From Liolophura sinensis (lineage: Eukaryota; Mollusca; Polyplacophora; Chitonida; Chitonidae), in NCBI RefSeq assembly GCF_032854445.1, contig NC_088300.1:65076984-65136983 (forward strand): 60,000 bases of DNA, written 5' to 3'. The notes beneath the pieces were generated by a model. It was not told where the DNA came from. It made no database searches and was given only the letters and a program-made list of their open reading frames with translations. The stretch's first letter is position 1. Every line of letters starts with the position of its first letter. Shown here one piece after another: positions 28,901-40,900 of this stretch. Position numbers and translations under genes: made by a program.

Positions 28901-31900
28901 GTCAGTTAGAAACCGCTGTCATTACACAGCTGTCAGGATAATCTCAAATGCTGTTATGCACACGGGCAACTTTCAAGAATTTGTTACAGCCCAAGTTACA
29001 GTGCCACAGGGGTGACACAGCCAATGGGATTATATGTATTTCTATTTCTTAGTGACATTCGTTGGACCACAGCATTGAGATGGTTCTAGTTTCCATTCAT
29101 TTTTACTGGCATACACATTCACATACAATCAGTAGATGAAAATTTTGAGGCCAGTACCATGATCAGATGATGGATCATACATTGAGAAGGAATGGGGTAA
29201 ATTTTTGCAATTTCAAATAATCAAAAAATTCATCACACGTGAATGTCAATAAATTGATTGGTTTCAAACCAAAATTTTGTACAATTCATGGCCTACAGTT
29301 TCTGACTCAAAATGCATGTGTCATCAATTGCGCCAGATGTACATAAACAAGAACATACTGTAAGAAGAATGTGCACAAACCTTTTATATCCTTGAAAGTA
29401 ACTTGTGCACTTCCATTTTCTATGAATTCCAGCTTTTCAATTTCACCACCTTTGGACTTCCTTTCATTCTCAAACAATAATTTGATCATTTCCTCTGGGG
29501 TTTTGGGGTCAAACCCACTAACGATGATGGCCCTGGATGGTTCCTTGTCTTCTTCCTCCCAGAGGGCCACACACAGCGGGACTTTCCCCAGAACCAAATC
29601 CTTTCTCTTTAGGACTCTCAAGCAGACTGAAATACAATTAACAGAATAACTCACCTTGGTTTCCTTCACAATGTACAGTAAGTCAGGTTTGGCGATTTTT
29701 AAAAACTTATCGCCACACATCAGAATTTTTCACTTCTACCATGGCAGTCAGTTTTACGGAAACCTTTGGCAAGTTAATGGCACATTTTCTCATGTCTGAT
29801 GCACAGAAATGCACATCATATTGGTGGAATTTAAGTGTTCTTTACAGTTAATTGTCACAGATATGTTCAAAACATAGTCATGACTTTTCCAAATCAGATG
29901 AAAATTCATGGCTTTATTGCATCTTTTTTGCATATTAGCACGGGCACCACATCTCCTCTTAAAGTCACCCAATCCAGCCACAGTCAGAGTGTACATTCTT
30001 TGTTCAAATTTTCTCCTTAAATGCAATTCTTTTATACGTAGAATAAGGAATGGCAAGGAGAACAGCCAGGGAAATCATGTTTTATATTCATTTTAACAGA
30101 ACCAATAAGTATACATGTCGACAATCAGAGACAAAAACAGACAATCTGGGACATCAGTGATTTATTCATGACAATTCACAACTGTGAAAGTTTTACCTGT
30201 AATTCTACCCTTGTAATGGAATGAACCTATTCATCTCCAATACGTGAATGTATGGCCTAGGTGTCATGTAATACATACTCTTATCAGCTGATCATGTTTT
30301 CCTTGTTTTTCTTTGAACAATGTACATGTACTTAAAAAAGTCTTCGTTGAAATTTCAAACGACCTGCCTCAAGACAGCTGTCAGTGTAGCCAGTGGCTGT
30401 CTCAACAACATTTTGTGTGTCCATGAAAGGCAGACACAGCTCAACGCAAAATTGGCCCAAAACTTAAATTTCTGATTTTTCCGTGAAAAAAAAAAAAAAT
30501 AGCCAGGAAAACCTCCTGACACAATGTACAGACACATATAAAACATGAAGGCATACTATGGTCTCACCTTCTTCCTCTTGGAATGTTACCAGTGCGCTAC
30601 CTTGTTCCATCATCTGAATTTTTGTGGTATTTCCTCCCCCTGATTTTTTCTCATTCTCAAAATAAAGCTCCAGCATTTCTTCATTAACTGATGGTATTAA
30701 CCCTGACACTTTCAGTGTTCTTTGCTCTGGTCTCTGCCACCTTGACACATTGATCTTTGTCTGCATGATCACATGTTCTGGCTTGGCCAACACACTTTCC
30801 GCATCTGACACAAAAAAAAAAAAAGTTTCACACATCGGCAACCTAAACATTCCACGAAATTAGATAACATCTATAACTGTAACTGGATGTATGTCTTATA
30901 AAAGAAGACCTACATGTATGGTTCAATCCTGAGTTGAGCAATACCATGGACTTTAAAATCAGCCAGGTGCAGCTGGCATTGCACTCAAGATATAGGTGAC
31001 AGGGGGTAGTATTATGGTGGGAGGAAACCCGTGACCATCAAATATGTATCCACAGGTTGCTGGCAGATCTTCACATGTACGGCTGGAGGGGAGGCCAGCA
31101 TGAGCTGGACTTGAACTCACAGAGACCGCATTGGTTAGATGCTCCTGGGCCGCACTGGCACGCTAACCACCTGTTTGTTTGATGTCCCATCAAACAAATA
31201 AAAGCTAAATATGTATCTTGTTATTCAGTCAGAAATAGTCTGGTATCTTCAGCTAGGGGTCGAAGAAAGCTGCATAAGAAATATGCATCTGGGACCATTA
31301 CAAGGAGAAACTGTAACAAGTGATTTAATATTAAAGCAGATTGATGTAATCAAAGTAAGTACATGTAATTAAGATACACAAATTATCTTATTAAAACTGG
31401 TCACCAAGGGAAATACAGTACAAAAATAAAGGACCTTTCTGTTATAAAAAAAAAAAGACCAAAAAAAAAAAAAAAAAAAAAAACCACAACAAATACAGCT
31501 ACACACACAAATGAATACAGGACATACTTTGAGCAGAGGGTTACTTACTCAGGAGGCCAAATGTCAGCTATCTTAGTCTAATAATCTATACATAAGGCTT
31601 GGGGAAGCTTGTATATTTCAGATAACTGGATACATGTTTCAAGTGATTTCTGCTGAACAAAATTATAACAGAAAACAAGAATGAACTGCATATAATTATT
31701 TGTCACTATTTAATAGCTTACATTTGATATCTAGGCTTTCAAAGAACTCATCTGTATGTGACACATGAATGCACAACTTCAGCTCAATACATGAAGTACT
31801 CAAACATTTAACAAGGATTCTAATACAGAACACAAAAGTAAAGTCCGGAATTTTATTATCAATTGTAATTAACACACATGCACAGCATCTACAATGGAAC

Positions 31901-34900
31901 ATCACTCGTGTTATTGTGTTTTAAATGCGTGCAAAACCTGAATTCAGCACTTTCTGAGATACCACCATTACCATTTACCTTAACATTAATTTCACAATAC
32001 ACAAGACACTAAATCGTGAGTTTATGTATGCATAGCCTGAGCTCTGAACATGAGGTACCATTCAAGCTAATGCCCTTAACATTTATGTGAACACTGCTTT
32101 AGTTGTTATTGGAACCAACACCTGAGTATTACGTCACCTATGTCTGTTCTTTGAGCAGTTCAGTTAATAAAAATTTATAACTTTTCCCGGCTGAGATAGC
32201 AGAGCTACTATCCCAGCTCAACGGGCGTGGGTCAAGGGGTTGTCTAGGCCTTGGAATCTCTGGTACTTCAGGGATTTTACACCTGTCTTAAATGACTTCC
32301 AGCCACTAACGTTGTCATAGGAAGTCTGGATATACTCTGTATTTGTCCCATACTATTTTTTAACTTTAACTTAATAGTGTTTGTTGTTTATATCATAATA
32401 ACAGACTTCATCTTGTGCATATACCACTGTCTGAAAAATGCTTTTCAGCAAGGCCATGTGTTGATTTTCAGTGAGTAATTTTTTGGCTAATTTTTACTTT
32501 TGTTTCAGAATTGCAATAATATATTAATTCAAACTAACTGCATGGACTTTCATAAATGCTTGGATTTATGTTGATCTAGGCAAGTTTGCTTCCTGAGGCT
32601 TTGTGACATTTTTGCTCAATACTGGACAAAATGTATACTGAAATAAAGGAAATATTATATAGGATCTTTCACTGTATTATGAATATGTAAACTGTGTACT
32701 ATGAAACAAGGAGTTATAGTGAAGTGCAACACCTTTGAAATTTCTGTATCATAAACCTGAGTTTTGTCCCTAGTATAGTGTACAATACCAGTCTAATACA
32801 TTGTAAATATACATAAACATATTTTCTCCTTTAAATATTTTAGTCTTGAAGTTGTATAATGATTCACTCAATTTAGTGATTTACCTTCATTGTGGACAAA
32901 TGTTATCAGGACACTGCCATTTTTTCTGAACTTCACATCTTTTACTTCTCCACCTCCAGAATACTTTGAGTTCTCAAAATACAACACGATGTAGTCCGTA
33001 CCCACATCAGCAGGCAACCCTGTTACCTTGACAACACACTCTTCTTGGCTTCTTGGATGAGACTGATTAACCTGGTCTGCTTCAGCAGCATTTACAAAGT
33101 GCTTCTGAACATGGATCATCTTGTCACGGATGAGCAAGGGGCATTTTCCAAGCACCCGTTTGACAGCTATGAAATTGAAAAGACAAAAAAAAAAAAAAAA
33201 AAAAAAGAGAAAATCAACTCACAACCACCATGGGCTCCTGCAGCACAGTGCAAGTAGTTGAGTTTATTACAAACCAAATGACACATCACAAATTGCAAAC
33301 ACAAGGAAATCAACAGTAGTTCAATTACTTATAGGTTGTATTTTCAGCACCAATAAGTCATTCATTCACCGTGCAAGTCTTTATGTGAGATCTCATAAGA
33401 TCTTACACCTTTAATATGTCACAGAGTGCTGATTCCCATGTTACAAGTTTCTCTCAGTGCATGTATCTCTTTTTCAGATGTGATGTGATTTCTCTTAGGT
33501 GAGTCTCATAAAAAATGCTTGGTCACAGATGCATATGTAAGTCGATAGCACGATTCTCATTGACAATGTACTAGTCAATAACTTTTCTTGCCTTCATTTT
33601 CAATGGAGATCTAATGATTCAAGAGCTAACAACAGCAGCATGTAGAAAAACATCTTTTTGAGACAATTAAATTACACACCCTCGCAAATTAAGTCGAAAA
33701 TGATTAACTAGCAGTTCAACTATAAAGGCAAGTAGTTTTTCTAAGCTCAACCGAGATCTCGACCCAACCATTTGTGCTTCTACTCATGGCTTGAGTGTCA
33801 CATGACGTGCCTTATCTGAATTACCAGTATTAGCCTAATTCAAGAAAAGCTGTCTGTAAGGACCATCACTGCCATAACTTTGTTATACCAGCGTGATGCG
33901 CGAGTATACGGCCTGATATTTCATCTAGAACTTGAAAATTTCTACTTGTCATTTCGGTTTGTGAAAATGTTGATCAACCCTACACCCACGCAACAAGCTG
34001 GTATACCTAACAGTGTATTAATGCAAGCATGGTGAAACACCAAGGCCTCTTCAATAAAACTATTTGATCAATTTGATCAAGTACCATATAACCTGTATAT
34101 TAAAACACATCAATAACATGTTACACAAACAACAATAAGCTTGTAGAGTCAGTTTATGAACAAAGCTGTCCTGTGTTTTTCACATGTCAATTTCCATGGT
34201 ACAATACTGCATGCAAAATTCAATGAATATTTACCACTTGGGTGCTGGAACTCGATGACTGCTGAGAGCTGAGTTGGGTTCATAGTTATGCTTTTGATTT
34301 CCCCTCCACCATGACGGCGCTTGTTGCTGAAGTACATCTTCAGCTCTTCCATGTCTACACCCTCAGGTAGAGATGAAACTTCAATACACTGACACTCTGC
34401 ATCTAATATTTAAACAAGATTTGCAAGAATTAATGTTTTAATTCAGGCTGATTGGCTGTGGTAAATTCTTTGACCACAAATGAAATTAAATATGATTTCT
34501 AACACTGAATAAAATGGCAAAAGGATCCAGAGGCAAACGCCAGGAGCCTCCGTGGCTGAGGGAACTGGCACACCAGTACGGCACAATGACCCAGGAGCCT
34601 TCCCACAATGCAGTCGCTGCAAGTTCAAGTCCAGCTGATGCTGGCTTCCTCTTGGGCCTTACGAGGGAAGGATTGCCAGCAACCTGTGGATGGTTGTGGG
34701 TTTCCTAAGGGCTCTGCCAGGTTTCCTCCCAACATAATGCTGGCCATAGTCATATAACAGTGTTTAAGTGAAATATTCTTGAGTAGTGACTAAAACACCT
34801 ATCAAATAAATAAAAAAATATAACAAACAATAAGGCATCCCACACCCGCCTCCCTCTGAAGAAAAAAAAAAAAAGGGAACAATGTTACAATCACCTGAGT

Positions 34901-37900
34901 CCATTGCTGATCTGTGTGTAATCTTCGTTAATTCTCTTTCTTGGTCGTTCAAAACGGACTGAGGAGTTTCTGCAGTCATAGGACAAAGTTTATTCATTAT
35001 TGCACAAGCTGCTTTATCTGATAATGTTGAATCAAGTTTCTGCAGTCTCCTGCCTGACATGTATACACCGTTACACGGGCAACCGTTCTCAGTTCCCTGT
35101 TCAGAAATGTTTATTAGATAATACTGAATCCCATTTTGAATATTGACAAAAAGCCATGGTAAATTGTATGTGGCCATGTTTGGGGCACACTGTTCTTGAT
35201 GTGTGCGAGCGACCCACAATTTTTGTTGACAATTAACAGACTACTGTTTGTACATGTATGTGTTGGAATGTACATACATATGTATCAGAATGTAAATGGT
35301 GTAAATACACACGTTTTATGTTGCATGCTGGAGTATACAGCACTGAACAGTTATAACACAGGTCAAGTGTGATGAAGATATCTTGAGTTGGACATCATCT
35401 GAAGTTTTTGATGATTGCAGTCCCATTTTCTTATGCATGTAGGGGCCTTCGTGACTGTTGGTTAGCACGCTGGGGCACCTTAACGGCCAAGGAGCCTCTC
35501 ACCAATATGGTCGATGTGAATTCAAGTCCAGCTCATGCTGGCTTTCTCTCTGACTGTACGTGGGAAGGTCTGTCAGCAGCCTGCAGATGGTCGTGGGTTT
35601 CTCCCGGGCTGTGCCCGGTTTCCCCCCACCATAATGCTGGTGGTCCTTTGAGTATAATAAAGCTTAAATAACTATACAAAAAAACCCCAAAACCTGTGGT
35701 CATTGGCTTTCTGTCTATGATTAACATGGCTTGACTTTAAGCACTGGTTGCTTAAGCATTACTAACACTTATTATCAATTATTGTTTTTCTAGTTGTGAT
35801 AATTTATAACAACTTTTGTACTGTACGTATTTATCTACGTTTGTTCATATAATTCTGGTTATGTGTGAGTAAAATATATGTTGGCAATGGAAAAGTTGGA
35901 TGTGAAATAGCAGACATACATGTATTTATGCTGTAGTATAACAACCACAGACAAGCTTAGCTCACAAGAACAAGACAAGAAACGCATTGTGCTCACCAGG
36001 TAATGACATTCCTCCTCTGGTCGACACAGCATCACTGTATGAGGGAGGCGGGGACTCAGTATACTGAGGGAGAACACTCTTCAGTGATGTAGTGTCTTGC
36101 ACTGCACAGCTGCTCAAGTATGAGGGTGGTGGGGTTTCAGGATATAGATGTGGGTCACAGTCCCTTATAGGTGCCGCACTACTCTGAGAGTCTGGGTACT
36201 CTACTGTGCTAATATCCCCTCCACAGGGCACAAGACAGGTATGCCTGTCAGATGATGGTGTGTCAATGTGAGCAGAGTATTCAAACTTCGCTATGTTGCT
36301 CTCAACAAGACTTTCTCTGGTCACGGTGACAGGATGTGCGTGCTGGCTAACTTGTGGGTGATCTTCGCAGTTCACTTGGTTATCTTGAGTAGGGTATTCT
36401 ACTTTAGAATGAATCCCTGAAAAATCAGCTCCCTCAAATGACATGTGATCCTGCTGATCTTGAAAAGGATAGGAGTATGATCTTCCACTCAGAACATCTG
36501 CGTTAGTATGGTGAGCATACGTAGCCGATGGCTCTGGGCTAATTGCAGTGTGCTCTATTGAACCAGCACCTGGATAACTGTGGAGAGACCACAACTGATC
36601 ATGAACACCTACTGAGCTCTCAGGTGGAGATAATTCATGGTATGATTCAACCAGATCCTTTGGAATTTCTGCAGGGGGACACTTTACTATCTCAACTATA
36701 TCTTCTCCACAATCACGCTTTGGACAAGATAGCTGCCACCCAACGTCTGTCAACAAAAATCATGTAATCAAGTATGTAAAGAGCATTTTAGACTGTCCGC
36801 AAAAATACATGTTACATATCAACATGACTGATTGTGAAGTTCCCAATTGACCACAGAAAAGTATTTGAAGTTTGGTTGGAAAGTAGGGTGATATCCTACT
36901 GGAAAAATGTGGATTTCTGAACCAAAGGTAAAATTTTTATGACGTTTCTTTAGCTTTAAAAATGTACTTTTTGGACAGAAATTTTGGGTCATTTACCACA
37001 TGTTATCAGATGATTGGGCCAAAATTGACCAATGAAATTAGCTCAAAAATAGGTCTAAAAAACTCTAAAAACTGTTGAAAATGATTAAAAAAAACTATCT
37101 GGTGCTCCCAACTTCAGGCTAAGAAATCTGCAAGAATATCTTTAAAACCGATGTGGCGTCAAACCGCTATAATCATTCATTCATATGTCTTTAAAACTGT
37201 GGAAATCCACTGAACACCAATTTGTCAAGTGACCAAAATTTTCTGAGTTCAAGTATGAACTCAGAAGTGATGCATAGTTTTGTCACAAATTACAATTAAG
37301 GTTCGGAAATGTGCAATTTTTCCTATATTTAGAGGTCACGAGACATCAAACTGTTACAGCTGTAAAGCTGAAAATGGTGTAAAAAGCTATATATGTACTG
37401 TATGTGTGTCGAAAATTGTTGGTGTCCTAGAAAAATGCAGACTTGCAGTGGCTGAAATATACTATACTACAGGCTTTACTACATTTAGGACTTTTGGAGT
37501 CCACAATATAATGCATTTACATTGCATTCATTTCTAGGATGAATGTATGAATATTGTAAGTATGCTGCCCCACGTAATTTGGCATCCTGATCATAAATCT
37601 GATCCTGTCTCTTCAAGGATGTATAGTTTGATCGCAAATTGCAATCCCATTGTGATTTCCACCATATTTGGAGGTCATGTGACAGAAAACTGCTACAGCT
37701 GTCAAGCTGAAAATCACTGACTGCAAATCACTGTATACATGTATGTACTACTGGATATGTGTGCCTAAATTCGTTGAGCTGTGTTAATAAATACTAGACT
37801 TGTAGCATTTAAGAACTATCAAAATGGCCAATTTATAACAATTAGCACATTTGCAAGGACAAGTCATATAGTATATCAACCTGCACACTGATGGCTAGAA

Positions 37901-40900
37901 TGGACTCTTTTAAATGAGCTCAACATCAAAGTCCCTCAGGTGTGTTTATCTGATCATAAACACTAACCACCCTTCCCCAAACGCATGAAACTATTTGCTT
38001 CAGTGTAAATTTTGCCTATTAATGTCTTCTGCTCTCTATGGAAACCTTCTGTTCCCTAATGCACATTCTGATAGTATCTGACTCAAATTTCTAATTTTCT
38101 AAATTTTGGTTAATTTCTACCACCTTTTGTTTTATGTTTTTTCCTTTCCATTATCGTGAACTTTATAGACATCAGGCTATCGGAAAAAAGGACTAGTACT
38201 GTAATTCTTCAATCTTTTCACCTGTTTGCAAAGTGTCAATTCACACATATTCTGAAGGCATTATTCTGTGTAGATTGATAAAATTATACTCTTTGTGAAG
38301 TCCTGAAATTGGCCATTCCACACAATGTAGTTTGGTCTCCAAAATCAAATTTAAAATGTGCTTAAGATGCACTCAAAATTACTCTTTCATATGCGATAAG
38401 GTTGAGGAATTAGCGTAACATGGACACCGGCAAGGCTGTTAGCTAAAAGCTTTAACTCAGAAAGGTGGGAAGGGGGAGTGGTTGCAGCTGTTACTACAAG
38501 CTAGTGTTTCCATATTCATGTGGTTAATATGCTGCTAGTATGACAGGGATACATGGAACTGGTATTGAGAGTGTGTAGAACACTCTCATCAAATAATACA
38601 CTGTCACTTAAGTCTAGAAAACTGACTAAACAATATTGTGCTTTTTAACAGTTAAATTTACAAATGCCAGTCATGATTTGCCAGCTCAAAGTAGGTAATA
38701 TTCAGGTGATCCGAAAAGAAGAAATCATGACATTACACGCCAAAACATGCATTATCAGCTTCACATGCATGTATTATACCCCAAAAAGCTATATCAGCTG
38801 GGAAAGGCATCATCTGAGTGTTTACAAATAAGTTGACAACAAAGTCTAGATAACGGGTCGACAAAGGTAGTAAAATACATAAAATTTCCTAGCCAAATTA
38901 AATTGTGCTTCCTTATGTCACAAACATGATGCAACAGTAAGCTTGGAGGAACTACTCCACCCAGCTATCTACTACCCTCCTCCATACATATATGTTTAAA
39001 TGTTATCATATTCATTATCATGTAATACCATAATAACTACTCATTTTCAACTATATTGTACAAGTATGTATGGTGGTTTGATGCAGAGAACAACGCCATC
39101 AAGTAAGAGAGAGAGAGACAGGACGTGTATTCTATATCAACAACATGGAGGCAGCACCCCTACCATCACGTGATAGCAGCGCCACTTAACAGTTAGAATT
39201 ATTCCCCTTGAATAGTGAATACCACATTTCCCCTCTTGTTTAAAAAGTTACAAATAATATATGTTAGCATCCACAACTGAACACTAAGTACAAATCACAA
39301 TGAATAACTGACTAAAGAATGAAATCGACCTCTGTCCGTAAACATCGATTTAAACAATGACAAAACATCTTACTAATACATTTTAAACCAATGTGCTACT
39401 AAACCGAGCTACTAGCACATCCCATAGTGTTCACTACATTCTGATCCATACAGTAAGAAACATTCAGGGTTCTCGCCAAGAAAAAAGGGGAATGTCCATT
39501 TTACTGACCAAACGATCGCAAAGCGGGAGCAGAGCCCGGAACAGCCGGGGAGGGGATGGTGCGGAAGGGCGGTGTCCTCCTTTGCCGTGCTTCAGCGAAA
39601 TTTTTTGATTAGCTCTTTGTTTAGGGGCTGTTTTACGTATCCTGAACAAAGTTTAATGCAAAAATTTATTCTGTTACCTCTTGGCAGTACCGCCAAAATG
39701 TACGATATTAAGGGTTTGTGATATTAAGGGTTTGTGATATTAAGGGTTTGTGATATTAAGGGTTTGTGATTGTTAGCAACGGCAGAGGTGCACAAGTTGT
39801 AGAGGCGCGCTGGTCACGAATGATTTATCTCCTTTGGCTTTCAAATCGTGTGTTGTTTGTGGCGCTTATCGCTCAAAGGTGAGCCGTACATTGAGCCGCT
39901 CGGTAATGTTACAGACAATTTGTAAAAAAGAAAAACACGCATGAAATTAACATGTATAATATTTTGAAGAAGAAATGGCCCAAAAAAAAAACAAAAACAA
40001 AAGAAGAAATCTATTTTGGGAGGGGAAATTTTTACCTGTGGGGGGAAATTTTAACACTATATTTTTGGGAAAAATGTCCGTTTACCAGTCGAAAAAAAAA
40101 AGGGGGTCACGAGAACCCTGACATTCCTAACACTACCTCAGTTACTTTCGGTTTAAACCCTGAAAATCTGGAATACTCAAACCATTTTGACCATTTTCCC
40201 TCTCAGAAAAAGAGCTTGCAACTGGTTCATTGAGGTGTTTTTTATTCCATTTTTGACCATTTGCTAACACATAAGTATGTGAGCCAACTGGTTGCACAAT
40301 CTTTATGGGACCAGAAAATTTACTTTCCCCTTTTGGTGTGTACCAGGGTTTCCTAATTCTAAAATATGTACCAGCTGTAAGGGAACATGGTTTCACGCAG
40401 TGACGTCTATCAAATCCTTTTGATCGGGCTTGTTGATGTTTTACTCATTTATTAATCTCATTATCAAAGGTTTCTGGAGGTGGATTCCTGTAATCCATGA
40501 TGTCTAACAATGTACGTATGTAACGCCCATGTAGTAGCATGGAGAGCGATTTGAATGTTGTCGCATGTCACGTTACTCGATAACTGCCCAGAAATTTGGT
40601 CATCACATGCTTAATAGGACGTTTCTTGATTCTCGATATCTGCACTGTTTTACTTAAAATGTGATTCAAGCGTTCAAATTTGCTGTGTCCTTCAGGATGG
40701 TACACAGCAGAAAATCTATGTCTGATATTACGTTTACGAAGAAAACTTTCAAATTCCTTGCAGCCTAATTGAGGGCTGTTGTTCGTTACGATTTCATTCA
40801 GGTAGCCTTCTCTGCAGAAAACAGAGAGTAGAAAAGAAATCGTTGTTGTGGCCGTGACATCGGACGAAAAGGCAACGTAAAGACGTAAAGATATCTCTCG

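Noticed and set aside
35054-35109. Upstream acceptor GAACAG for exon 3
   Set aside because: It would begin the exon in phase 0, while exon 2 ends in phase 1, giving an early stop.
39061-39070. Target duplication (AGTA/GTA) of the gypsy element
   Set aside because: The flanks do not match cleanly once TG...CA ends are assumed, so I do not claim a TSD.
39393-40233. ORFs of 71 and 93 codons near the retrotransposon
   Set aside because: They cross the end of the nested inverted-repeat element and purine-rich tracts; no protein signature.
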